Source: Martelella mediterranea (GTDB lineage: Bacteria > Pseudomonadota > Alphaproteobacteria > Rhizobiales > Rhizobiaceae). Taken from it: DNA of 64,000 nucleotides. Location: positions 310,001 to 374,000 of the forward strand of contig PVUG01000003.1 in NCBI GenBank assembly GCA_003001975.1, read 5' to 3'. The translations under genes were made by a program, and so were the position numbers. Below the pieces are notes generated by a model. That model was not told the DNA's origin. It searched no databases and saw only the letters and a list, made by a program, of their open reading frames with translations. Of this stretch, positions 27,602 to 35,540 are shown piece by piece; within the stretch, counting starts at the first letter, position 1; the number at the start of each line of letters is the position of its first letter.

Positions 27602-27612
27602 ATTAGTACACC
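27602..27612 (-). promoter_or_regulatory. Candidate GntR operator, gntR side
   Basis: ATTAGTACACC lies 12 bp upstream of the gntR start codon, overlapping the region of its ribosome-binding site. It is an exact reverse complement of 27787-27797 on the other side of the divergent promoter region. GT..AC centres are typical for GntR operators. Confidence 0.55.
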
Positions 27613-27786
27613 TGTAGCCTAGCAAGCATTTTTCAATTGGCAAGAGCGTCTGCCTATTTTTTGAATACAATTTGCATGCGGCGAAATTTTATGCAGTTAT
27701 AGGCGCGAATGAGCCTTCAATACCGGTAAAACGGCGGTTTCACCGATAGGACTGGCACTGAAGGCCGCACGCAATACGCATGGAAT

Positions 27787-27797
27787 GGTGTACTAAT
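27787..27797 (+). promoter_or_regulatory. Candidate GntR operator, aldo/keto reductase side
   Basis: GGTGTACTAAT is the exact inverted copy of 27602-27612 and runs into the ATG of the aldo/keto reductase gene, so repressor bound here would block the start of that gene. Confidence 0.55.
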
Positions 27798-28761
27798 GGA
27801 TTATATCTCCCTGGGAAAAACCGGCCTGAAGATCTCGAAGCTCGGCCTTGGCTGCATGACCTTCGGATCTCCGGACTGGGCTCCCTGGGTACTGGACGAA
27901 AACGGTTCGCGACCGATTGTCGAAAAGGCGCTCGATCTCGGCATCAACTTCTTCGATACGGCGGACATGTATTCGCGTGGCGCCGGCGAAACCGTTGTCG
28001 GCAATCTTCTCAGGGGTTTGCCGCGCCACAAGCTGGTGATCGCAAGTAAGCTCTACAATCCGATGAGTGACGACCCGAACGATCGCGGCCTGTCGCGCAA
28101 GCACGTTTTCGAATCGATTGACGGCAGTCTGAAGCGTCTCGGCACGGACTATCTCGACCTCTGGCAGCTTCATCGGTTCGACTATGAAACGCCGCTCGAG
28201 GAAACCCTTGATGCGCTGAACGATGTCGTTCGCTCCGGCAAGGTGCGCTATCTCGGCGCCTCCTCCATGTTTGCCTGGCAGTTCATGAAGGCGCTCGGCC
28301 TGCAGCGTGCCAATGGCTGGGCACCGTTTGTTTCTATGCAGCCGCATTACAACCTGATCTACCGCGAGGAAGAGCGCGAAATGCTGCCGCTCTGCCGCGC
28401 GGAGGGTATCGGCGTCATCCCATGGAGCCCGCTGGCGCGCGGCAGGCTGGCCGGTCGCGGAGAGACCACCCGTTCAAAGACCGACGGCACTGCCGGCGCG
28501 CTCTACGATCGCTCCGCCGAACAGGATGCTGCCGTCACCGAGGCCGTGCGCACCGTCGCTGCGCGGCATGGCAGGCCCATGGCCCAGATTGCCTATGCCT
28601 GGGTCGCCACAAGGCCGGGGATCACCGCGCCGCTCGTCGGCATATCGAAACTCCACCAGTTTGACGACGCCGTCGCCGCACTCGAAGTCGAACTCACCGA
28701 CGACGACGTGGCACTGATGGAAGCCCCCTATCACCCCAAGCCCGTCGCCGGGCATGTGTGA
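27796..28761 (+). CDS. Aldo/keto reductase
   Basis: 321-aa NADPH-dependent oxidoreductase of the YajO/potassium-channel-beta-like AKR branch. The tetrad is complete: D54 and Y59 (NFFDTADMYSRG), K85 (IASKLY) and H126 (WQLHRFD); the cofactor end GITAPLVGISKLHQFDDAVA is present. The start ATG overlaps the candidate GntR operator and no strong ribosome-binding site is seen, so translation could be weak or leaderless. It is co-directional with the DUF885 gene 15 bp downstream. Confidence 0.88.
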   Translation: MDYISLGKTGLKISKLGLGCMTFGSPDWAPWVLDENGSRPIVEKALDLGINFFDTADMYSRGAGETVVGNLLRGLPRHKLVIASKLYNPMSDDPNDRGLSRKHVFESIDGSLKRLGTDYLDLWQLHRFDYETPLEETLDALNDVVRSGKVRYLGASSMFAWQFMKALGLQRANGWAPFVSMQPHYNLIYREEEREMLPLCRAEGIGVIPWSPLARGRLAGRGETTRSKTDGTAGALYDRSAEQDAAVTEAVRTVAARHGRPMAQIAYAWVATRPGITAPLVGISKLHQFDDAVAALEVELTDDDVALMEAPYHPKPVAGHV

Positions 28762-28776
28762 GACAGGAGACCAACC

Positions 28777-29949
28777 TTGGAATTGGGTAAACAGCTGGCG
28801 GAAATCACCGCTGGACTTGACCAGCTCTACCGCAGCAAGACCAGTGCGGACGGTTTTCTGAACGCCGAAGGGCTGATTCCGGTCTCCGTTGCCGCGGTCA
28901 GCCCGCGCGTCTTCAAGAGTTACGCCGCCGTCCGCGACGACCTGTCCGCCTTTGACGCGCGGACCCGAACCGCCGACATCACGCCTCTTCGGCGTGATTA
29001 TCTTCTCGAAATGAGCGATTCTCTCTGCGCCCTGATGGACACCTTCGAGGATCATCCAATCAGCTTTACCGACAGGCTTCGCCGTCAAATCCGGATCGAG
29101 CCGGGGCCGGTTCAGGAAAAAATCCTTGAGGAATACCGCATTGCGATGCGCGAGGCCCTGGATGAACTCGGCTATCGCGATGGCGACCTCGCCTCCGACA
29201 CCGCCCGCTGGGAAGCTGACCGACGGGTTGCGCCGGAGCACGTCATTGAGGCGCTCACCGGCCTGATGCATGAGGCGCGCGCCCGAACCGGGCGTTTCAT
29301 GTATGATTTTTCAGAGGAATGGATCGAGCCGGTCGGCGTTTCCGACAAACCGTTTTCGGCCTATTGCGACTATCTGGGCCGCAAAGTCCTCCTCAATCTC
29401 GACTTTCCCTATACGACCTATGACCTCAAGCACCTCGCAACACATGAAGCCTTTCCCGGGCATCTGGCTCATCTTGGCCTGCGCGAAGCCTATGTGCGCG
29501 ATGGCATCATGCCGCTTGATGGCGCGCAGGTGGTGACGTCCTCGGCATCGAGCGCGCTGTTCGAAGGGATCGCCGACAATGGCATGGCCTTCCTGGACTG
29601 GGCGGACACGCCGGACGATCAGATGGCCATCAACCTTCAGCGTCTGCGCAGCGCGCTTCGCTGCAATGCCGCCTGGATGCGGCACGCCGAGGGAAAGCCG
29701 ATGGAAGAAATCGTCCCGGTCATCGCCGCCGCCAGCTTCCAGTCCGAGCAAACGGTTCGCGGCCGCCTCGCCTTCCTGAATCACGACCTGCGCGCGCCTT
29801 TCGTTTATGCCTATTGGGCCGGAGAACGCGTGGTCGACGCTGTCTGGAAAACCGTCGACAGCGCAGAACGCAAATCCTTCTGGTCCGCGCTTTACGGCCA
29901 GATGCACACGCCCTCAACGCTTACCCGTTTTCGAGAGCAAGACGGCTGA
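28777..29949 (+). CDS. DUF885-family predicted metallopeptidase
   Basis: 390 aa. The start is TTG 28777, fixed by AGGAGA 6 nt upstream. The HEAFPGH motif (near residue 226) is the zinc-binding HExxPGH signature of DUF885 proteins; the downstream glutamate ligand is probably in SALFEGIADNGMAF. No signal peptide is visible, so it acts in the cytoplasm. DUF885 proteins are little characterised but are often peptidases or amide hydrolases. Its place in a GntR regulon with a peptide importer, an M24 protein, a deacylase and a prolidase-like enzyme supports peptide or amide breakdown. Confidence 0.8.
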   Translation: MELGKQLAEITAGLDQLYRSKTSADGFLNAEGLIPVSVAAVSPRVFKSYAAVRDDLSAFDARTRTADITPLRRDYLLEMSDSLCALMDTFEDHPISFTDRLRRQIRIEPGPVQEKILEEYRIAMREALDELGYRDGDLASDTARWEADRRVAPEHVIEALTGLMHEARARTGRFMYDFSEEWIEPVGVSDKPFSAYCDYLGRKVLLNLDFPYTTYDLKHLATHEAFPGHLAHLGLREAYVRDGIMPLDGAQVVTSSASSALFEGIADNGMAFLDWADTPDDQMAINLQRLRSALRCNAAWMRHAEGKPMEEIVPVIAAASFQSEQTVRGRLAFLNHDLRAPFVYAYWAGERVVDAVWKTVDSAERKSFWSALYGQMHTPSTLTRFREQDG

Positions 29950-30093
29950 TCAGGACATAATGCGCAGCGCAATTTTCATCTCTGGGTGATTTCCAGCCTC
30001 GCTTATCCGCACGACGCGGCAACTTCCGATTTCCGGCGAGACAGCTCGCCTGCATCCGAGGACGGGGACCGGTCAACGGTTGCACCCTTATAC

Positions 30094-30141
30094 AAGCAAG
30101 TACATGCTTTATAGTCATATAAGAAAACCATGTACTTGCTT
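30094..30141. promoter_or_regulatory. 13-bp inverted repeat upstream of an ACP remnant
   Basis: AAGCAAGTACATG (30094-30106) and its exact reverse complement (30129-30141) are separated by 22 bp of AT-rich sequence. The right arm overlaps the ATG of the acyl carrier protein remnant. It could be a split operator or a hairpin in the leader. Each arm carries a GTAC centre. Confidence 0.5.
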
Positions 30142-30383
30142 TCAATCGAAAAGAAATACCATGAGCTTCAGAGAAGACATAAAAAAGTGATGGTCGATGC
30201 GATTTCGCCGAACCTGAACATCCCACCCGAAAAGCTCACCGAGGATGTGAAACTGATGATGACCTGGGCGCCAAGTCCGTGGATTTCGCGCGGATTATCG
30301 GCGATGTCGAGGATGAGTTCGAGTTCACCATCCCCTTCATGCAATTCCGCAAGAAAGAAACGCTGGGCGAATGCACCGAGCAA
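30130..30383 (+). pseudogene. Acyl carrier protein remnant (frameshifted)
   Basis: The first frame reads MYLLSIEKKYHELQRRHKKV, continuing to LTEDVKLM. A single missing base near 30258-30262 moves the rest into the next frame, where it resumes as DLGAKSVDFARIIGDVEDEF and FTIPFMQFRKKETLGECTE. The Ser of AKSVDF is the phosphopantetheine site of an acyl carrier protein. The last helix is lost where the TniB remnant begins. With the base restored it would be an ACP of about 85-90 residues. No fatty-acid or polyketide genes lie nearby. Confidence 0.75.
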
Positions 30384-30394
30384 AACACGGATTC

Positions 30395-30890
30395 GTACTA
30401 TTCGATCCAATCGTTGGGTCGGCTTTGTTCGCGCTCGCCGGGTGCCGCCACATCTCGATGGACATTGCGCCCGCCATCAACCCAACCGCCAGGCCTCGCT
30501 ATTTATGGCCACAGCGGCATGAGCAAGACGATGCTCGTAGAAAGTTCAAACGTGATCATCCACCATTTGTTGATCACAGTTCCGGTGTGGAAAGCATGCC
30601 GATCCTGGCAATCACCTGACATCACGCCCGACTGGCCATGGGAGTCAGCATCAATGAAAGCCTGACACTCATGGAACTTGAGATCAGGACCATCCTCCTT
30701 CTGAAAAGCAACAACGTACGCGTTCTCGTATTTGACGAGGTACAATCTTCCTGCCGGAGCCCCGAGAGAGCAGCGCGTTATCCTGCGGCTACTGCGTTAT
30801 CTCAGCAATGAAATCAAAGCTTCGCGAGTCTGCCTTGGCCTGCCCGAAGCGCGCGATGCGATTGCTGGCGACACTCCAAACGCCCTTCCT
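30395..30890 (+). pseudogene. TniB/TnsC-type transposition ATPase remnant
   Basis: Pieces of one AAA ATPase occur in order across three frames: RWVGFVRARRVPPHLDG, LAIYGHSGMSKTMLVE (Walker A, with Ser for Gly), RKFKRDHPPFVDHSSGVE with SMPILAIT, then VRVLVFDEVQ (Walker B) and REQRVILRLLRYLSNEIKAS with GLPEARDAIAGD. This is the core of TniB of Tn402/Tn5053-type transposons. Several frameshifts and the missing C-terminus show it is dead. No TniA or TniQ is nearby. Confidence 0.8.
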
Positions 30891-30981
30891 GCCTGCCTAC
30901 TGCCTAGAACCAGACCCGCCATCTCCCGGCAAGCAACTCCTGGGAAACCGGGCAAACCCGTCCGGCCGGCTTCGATCGCGA

Positions 30982-31989
30982 TCAGATCGTCAAGCAAATC
31001 TTGCCGAAATGCGTCCCGCTTTCCTGATAGCGAAAGGCCTCGGCCAGATCGGCCAGCGCAAAGCTGCGGTCGATCACCGGACGCAGGTTCAGTGCATTGA
31101 GACCGCGCACGAAATCCAGCTGGTGCTGGCGTGATCCGACGATCAGACCCTGCAGGCGCTGCTGCTTCGCCATCAGCGCCGCCGTCGGTACTTCGCCCGC
31201 CCGACCGGTCAGCACGCCGATCAGTGCGATATGCGCACCGGGGCGACCTGCGACGATGGATTGCGCCAGGGTCGCAGGACCGCCGACCTCGACCACGATG
31301 TCGACGCCCCGGCCGTCAGTCAGGCGCTGCATTTCCGCCCCCCATTCGGGCGTCGTGCGGTAATTGATGACGTGATCGGCGCCAAGCGCAGTGAGCCGTT
31401 CCAGCTTCGCGTCCGACGACGACGTGGCGATGACCGTCGCCCCCATCGCCTTGGCAAGTTGCAGGGCGTAGATGGATACCCCTCCAGTCCCCAGCACGGC
31501 CACGACGTCGCCCGCCTTGATGCCGGCGTCCACCACCAGTGCACGCCAGGCCGTCAGGCCGGCGGTGGTGATCGTCGCTGCCTCTTCATGGCTCCAGCCC
31601 TCGGGGGCATGGGTGAACCAGCTTGCCGGCAGCGTGACCGCCTCCCGCGCATAACCGTCGCGTCCATCACCGGGGGTGGTGGAAAAATTGAAGGGCCGAT
31701 CGTCCCCGGTCTGCCAGTCGGGAAAGAAGACGGATACGACATTGTCACCGGGCGCGAAGGCTGTAACGCCCGGCCCCACGGCTTCAACCACGCCCGCACC
31801 GTCAGCCATCGGGATACGCCCATCCGGCAACGCCCCTTCCACCGCGCAGACACGATAGTCATGATAGTTGAGCGAACTGGCGCGAAGACGCACGGTGATA
31901 TAGCCAGCGCCCGGCTCTGCCGGGGGCGCGACATCCTCAAGGGCCAAATTGTCCAGCCCGCCGGGAGCGCGAAGTACGATCTGTTTCAA
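30982..31989 (-). CDS. Zinc-free MDR oxidoreductase (quinone oxidoreductase-like)
   Basis: 335 aa if started at TTG 31989, where AAAGG lies 7 nt upstream and the product begins LKQIVLRAPGGLDNLALEDV; an earlier in-frame TTG at 32025 has no such site. The MDR fold is shown by SSLNYHDYRVCAVEGALPDG, the Rossmann VAVLGTGGVSIYALQLAKAM and the end HFGKICLTI. The structural-zinc cysteine lobe is absent, so it is probably an NADPH quinone/enone reductase. It stands alone between the TniB remnant and a MITE-like repeat. Confidence 0.85.
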   Translation of the reverse strand: MKQIVLRAPGGLDNLALEDVAPPAEPGAGYITVRLRASSLNYHDYRVCAVEGALPDGRIPMADGAGVVEAVGPGVTAFAPGDNVVSVFFPDWQTGDDRPFNFSTTPGDGRDGYAREAVTLPASWFTHAPEGWSHEEAATITTAGLTAWRALVVDAGIKAGDVVAVLGTGGVSIYALQLAKAMGATVIATSSSDAKLERLTALGADHVINYRTTPEWGAEMQRLTDGRGVDIVVEVGGPATLAQSIVAGRPGAHIALIGVLTGRAGEVPTAALMAKQQRLQGLIVGSRQHQLDFVRGLNALNLRPVIDRSFALADLAEAFRYQESGTHFGKICLTI

Positions 31990-32026
31990 GGAAAGACCTT
32001 TCTTCTGTCGTGTTATGGATGACAAG

Positions 32027-32300
32027 CTAGAGCGTTTCAGACTGAAATGGAATCGTTCTGCGGCAAGGAATTTGCGCCAGAACCAAGGGCTTTGGCGCAG
32101 GACATAGCTGAAGCTATGTCCAAGACGAAGACCGCCGGTAATGGCGCATATTCATGCCGCCCTGCGGGTTTGCCGAAACCGGCCATCCACTTTGTCGAAG
32201 CCCTTCGACATAGCTATGGCTATGCCGCGCGGGCTTCTTCGCGTGGAATGACCGGTTTGGGCAAACAGAACTGTTTCCATTTCAGTCTGAAACGCTCTAG
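32027..32300. mobile_element. MITE-like element with perfect 26-bp terminal inverted repeats
   Basis: The left end begins CTAGAGCGTTTCAGACTGAA (32027-32052 in full) and the right end is its exact reverse complement (32275-32300). Imperfect pairing continues inward over GGAATCGTTCTG. The 274-bp element holds no gene but has an internal hairpin, GACATAGCT/AGCTATGTC near 32101, and a related GACATAGCTATGGCTATG near 32207. It looks like a non-autonomous palindromic element of the kind scattered in Hyphomicrobiales genomes. CTAG at both ends could be the target duplication or part of the repeat. Confidence 0.8.
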
Positions 32301-32426
32301 GCCCGCGCCTGGCCGCGTCAAGACGGCGCGCCACGCGGGAGGCATCTTTTTCCGGTTCGGCTGACCACATCGTCGGATATCGGGCCGGGGACGCCCCTCG
32401 CCATTCCGCCCCTTACCCACTCCTGA

Positions 32427-33161
32427 TCAGCCGCGGTAATCCGAGCCCAGCCCTTCGATCGACCGCAGATGCGCATCCCATTCCAGGGCCAGATCGCCAT
32501 CTTCCTCGTTCATCTGCACGTACTGGCCGTGGACCCGCGCCGCGATCTCGTCATCGACCAGACGCAGCGGACGGCCGGTCGAGGTGGCCGCCACCTGGAT
32601 CTCGCAGGCCCGCTCCAGATAGAACATGTTGTTGAACATCTCCGCGGCCGAGCGTCCCGTCGCGATCAAGCCGTGGTTGCGCAGAACCAGAACTGGATGG
32701 GTGCCGAAGTCTTCGACGATGCGTTCACGCTCCTCCAGGTCCAGGGCGATCCCCTCAAAGTCATGATAGGCGATGCGGTTGTGAAACTGCAGCGAGATCT
32801 GGTTGAGCGGCATGAGCCCCTCTTCCATGCAGGAGACCGCAACGCCCGCGCGGGTGTGGGTATGCATGATCCAGGCCGCGTCGTGCCGATTCATATGCAC
32901 GGCGGAGTGAATGGTAAAACCGGCCGGGTTTACCCGATGCGGGCTGCCGTCCACCTTGTTGCCGTTCACATCGATCTTCACCAGCGAGGAAGCGGTGATC
33001 TCTTCCCATCGCCAGCCGTAGGGGTTGATCAGAAAATGCCCGTCCTCGCCCGGTACACGGGCGGTGATGTGGGTGTAGATCAGATCGGTGAAGCGATGCA
33101 GCGCCGCCAGGCGATAGCAAGCGGCCAACTCTTCGCGCATCTTCTGCTCTTCGGGGGACAT
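32427..33161 (-). CDS. Class II aldolase/adducin-fold protein (carnitine cluster, distal end)
   Basis: 244-aa protein of the L-fuculose-phosphate aldolase/RhaD fold. The zinc histidines are seen as MHTHTRAGVA (HxH) and the VLRNHGLIATG loop that supplies the third His; LQFHNRIAYHDFEG is typical of the adducin-like group. The normal acid/base Glu position (before the HTHT strand) has no obvious Glu, so aldol cleavage is not certain. It is the last gene of the run, 15 bp behind the carnitine dehydrogenase. No such enzyme is required in the known carnitine route, so its job is unknown. Confidence 0.85.
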   Translation of the reverse strand: MSPEEQKMREELAACYRLAALHRFTDLIYTHITARVPGEDGHFLINPYGWRWEEITASSLVKIDVNGNKVDGSPHRVNPAGFTIHSAVHMNRHDAAWIMHTHTRAGVAVSCMEEGLMPLNQISLQFHNRIAYHDFEGIALDLEERERIVEDFGTHPVLVLRNHGLIATGRSAAEMFNNMFYLERACEIQVAATSTGRPLRLVDDEIAARVHGQYVQMNEEDGDLALEWDAHLRSIEGLGSDYRG

Positions 33162-33176
33162 GGTGTTCTCCTATGG

Positions 33177-34610
33177 TCAGTTGCGTTGGCCGACGGCGCC
33201 GCCGGCACCGGGGGCTTCCCGGTCGGCATGCGCCTCGGCCAGAGATTCCAGCGCCTGCGCCACAGCAGGCTCCGGCGGACAGGCCCGGCGGGAGGTCAGA
33301 TCGGTATGCAAAAGCAGGGTTTCGAGAGTGGCCGCAAGAGTACCGTCCTCTTTCAGCACCCTGTGAAAAAGTTTCATCTTCTTGCCTGCGCCGTCCAGCA
33401 CCTGGGTGGTGACCGTCAACACGGCGCCCCGGTGCACCTCATCGAGGTAGCGGATACGGGTGTCGACGGTGAAGTAGCTCTTTCCGCTGGCCACATAGTC
33501 GGCATCGGCCCCCACGCACTGCATCAACCCGTCGGTGGCCCAAGTCCCCAGTTCCAGGTAGGCGGCTTCATTCATGTGACCGTTATAGTCGGTCCAGGTG
33601 ACGGGCACCGCGCGGCGCAAGGTCACGGGCAGACTGTCGACTTCCCCGCCCGCTGCCAGGGTTTCCTCGTGCGACAGGATCATGCCGCCGGCCCCGCTGC
33701 CGGTGCGGCGCAGGCTACGCATTATGGCGACGAGGTTGTCGTCGCGCAGCCGTTCCAGTTCACGGATCGACAGATGCCCCGATTGCGCGTCCGACTGTTC
33801 GCTGATCTTTGCGATCAGATCGTCATCCAGCTCGGGCACGTTCATCAGCTTGGTCCAGGGCCATTTCAGCGAGGGGCCGAACTGCGCCAGGAAATTGGCA
33901 TAGCCCGTTTCACCGCCGGCGATACGGTAGGTCTCGAAAATACCCATCTGCGCCCAGCGAAGGCCGAACGACATGCGGATGGATTCGTCGATCTCCGCTG
34001 TGGTGGCAATGCCGTCCTTCAGCATCCACAGCGCCTCCCGCCAGACGGCCTCCTGAAAGCGATTGCCGATGAAGGCATCGATTTCCGTTTTCAGAACGAG
34101 GGGATACATACCGATTTTGGTGACCACCGGCAGGGCTTTCCCGCGCAGTGCTTCCTCGCCGGAAATCTCGACCAGCGGCAGAAGATAGACCGGATTGAAC
34201 GGATGCACGACCACCACCGGCGCACCCTCGGACGCCAGATCGGAAGCCTTGAATCCGGAGGTGGAAGAGGCGATAAAGCCGCCTTCGGGCAGATGTTCGG
34301 CGATCTCCGCATAAACCTTTTGCTTCAGTTCCAGCCTTTCGGACACGCTTTCCTGAACCCAGTCGGCCCCCGTCACAGCCTCGGACAGGGTCTCGCAGAA
34401 GGTTAACGTACCCTCGGGCGGCAGGGGCCGGTCATAGAGCGCGGGCACAGAAGCGCGGGCATTGTCCAGCACCGCGCCGATCTTGCGCGCGGCCTCAGGG
34501 TCGGGGTCGAACACCGCTACGTCCCAGCCGTTCAGCAGGAAGCGGGCTGCCCAGCCGCCCCCGATGACGCCACCGCCGATGATGGCGGCCTTGTTCGCCG
34601 CCGGGCTCAT
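33177..34610 (-). CDS. lcdH: L-carnitine dehydrogenase fused to a hotdog thioesterase
   Basis: 477 aa. Residues 1-320 form a 3-hydroxyacyl-CoA-dehydrogenase-like L-carnitine dehydrogenase: Rossmann IIGGGVIGGGWAARFLLNGW, catalytic H136 in VVHPFNPVYLLPLVEI and the C-terminal helical dimer domain. It oxidises L-carnitine to 3-dehydrocarnitine with NAD. Residues about 325-455 form a 4HBT hotdog domain with VTWTDYNGHMNEAAYLELG (D341), the place of betainyl-CoA thioesterase CdhC. The fusion joins the first and last steps around the BKACE enzyme, which is the gene just upstream (ATGA overlap). A basic, proline-rich tail follows. Confidence 0.92.
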   Translation of the reverse strand: MSPAANKAAIIGGGVIGGGWAARFLLNGWDVAVFDPDPEAARKIGAVLDNARASVPALYDRPLPPEGTLTFCETLSEAVTGADWVQESVSERLELKQKVYAEIAEHLPEGGFIASSTSGFKASDLASEGAPVVVVHPFNPVYLLPLVEISGEEALRGKALPVVTKIGMYPLVLKTEIDAFIGNRFQEAVWREALWMLKDGIATTAEIDESIRMSFGLRWAQMGIFETYRIAGGETGYANFLAQFGPSLKWPWTKLMNVPELDDDLIAKISEQSDAQSGHLSIRELERLRDDNLVAIMRSLRRTGSGAGGMILSHEETLAAGGEVDSLPVTLRRAVPVTWTDYNGHMNEAAYLELGTWATDGLMQCVGADADYVASGKSYFTVDTRIRYLDEVHRGAVLTVTTQVLDGAGKKMKLFHRVLKEDGTLAATLETLLLHTDLTSRRACPPEPAVAQALESLAEAHADREAPGAGGAVGQRN

Positions 34611-35527
34611 GTCGTCACCGGCATTTCGCGCTTCACCAGGCCCAACTGGTCGCGCACCTCCTGCGGGCCCATCGGCGCAGCACCCAGGTTGTTCAGGATC
34701 GTCACGGCCTTCTCGACCAGTTGCGCGTTGGTCGCCATGACGCCGCGTTCAAGGTAGAGGTTGTCTTCAAGCCCTACGCGAACATTGCCGCCAGCAAGTG
34801 CGGCCGCGGCGACATAAGGCATTTCATCCCGGCCGAGACTGAAGGCCGACCAGGTCCATCCGGCAGGCACATTGTTGACCATCGCCATGAAGGTATTCAG
34901 ATCGTTGGGCGCACCCCAGGGGATTCCCATGCACAGCTGCACCAGCGCCGGGCTTTCCAGCACACCTTCCTTCACAAGCTGGCTGGCAAACAACAGATGC
35001 CCGGTGTCGAAGGCCTCGATCTCGGGCTTCACACCCAGCTCGGTCATCATCCGGCCCATGGCGCGCAGCATGTTGGTGGTGTTGGTCATGACGTAATCGC
35101 CGTCACCGAAGTTCATCGACCCGCAATCGAGCGTGCAGATCTCCGGCAGGCAGTCGCGGATATGCGCCATGCGGTCGGTCGCGCCGATCATGTCGGTTTC
35201 CGCGTCCACCAGCGTCAATGGCGTTTCCGGCTCGCCCAGCGTCAGGTCCCCCCCGGTCCCGGCGGTGAGGTTCAGCACCACGTCCACGTCGGACGATCGA
35301 ATCCGGTCCGTCACCTCACGGAAAAGCGCCCGGTCGCGACAGGGCGTGCCGGTTTCAGGGTCGCGCACGTGGCAATGCACGATCGCCGCGCCGGCCCTGG
35401 CCGCGTCAATGGCGGCCTCGGCGATCTCGGCAGGCGAGCGGGGCACAAGGCGGCTCTTGTCCTGCGTGGCCCCCGCACCGGTGATGGCGGCGGTGATGAA
35501 AGGCTTGCGGTTCATCTGCAAAGGCAT
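34607..35527 (-). CDS. cdhB: 3-dehydrocarnitine:acetyl-CoA cleavage enzyme (BKACE/DUF849)
   Basis: 306-aa TIM-barrel beta-keto acid cleavage enzyme. The zinc ligands H51 and H53 lie in AAIVHCHVRDPETG; the CTLDCGSMNFG and EAFDTGHLLFASQLV strands and the GGNVRVGLEDNLYLERG end are typical. In the carnitine route CdhB converts 3-dehydrocarnitine plus acetyl-CoA into acetoacetate and betainyl-CoA. ATG 35527, with GGGAG 6 nt upstream, is chosen over a longer open frame that overlaps CaiD. The overlap with the dehydrogenase-thioesterase fits one functional unit. Confidence 0.92.
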   Translation of the reverse strand: MPLQMNRKPFITAAITGAGATQDKSRLVPRSPAEIAEAAIDAARAGAAIVHCHVRDPETGTPCRDRALFREVTDRIRSSDVDVVLNLTAGTGGDLTLGEPETPLTLVDAETDMIGATDRMAHIRDCLPEICTLDCGSMNFGDGDYVMTNTTNMLRAMGRMMTELGVKPEIEAFDTGHLLFASQLVKEGVLESPALVQLCMGIPWGAPNDLNTFMAMVNNVPAGWTWSAFSLGRDEMPYVAAAALAGGNVRVGLEDNLYLERGVMATNAQLVEKAVTILNNLGAAPMGPQEVRDQLGLVKREMPVTT

Positions 35528-35540
35528 CGTCGTCTCCCTG

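Noticed and set aside
32469-34406. 645-codon open frame on the plus strand
   Set aside because: Antisense to the class II aldolase and carnitine dehydrogenase genes; no recognisable domain.
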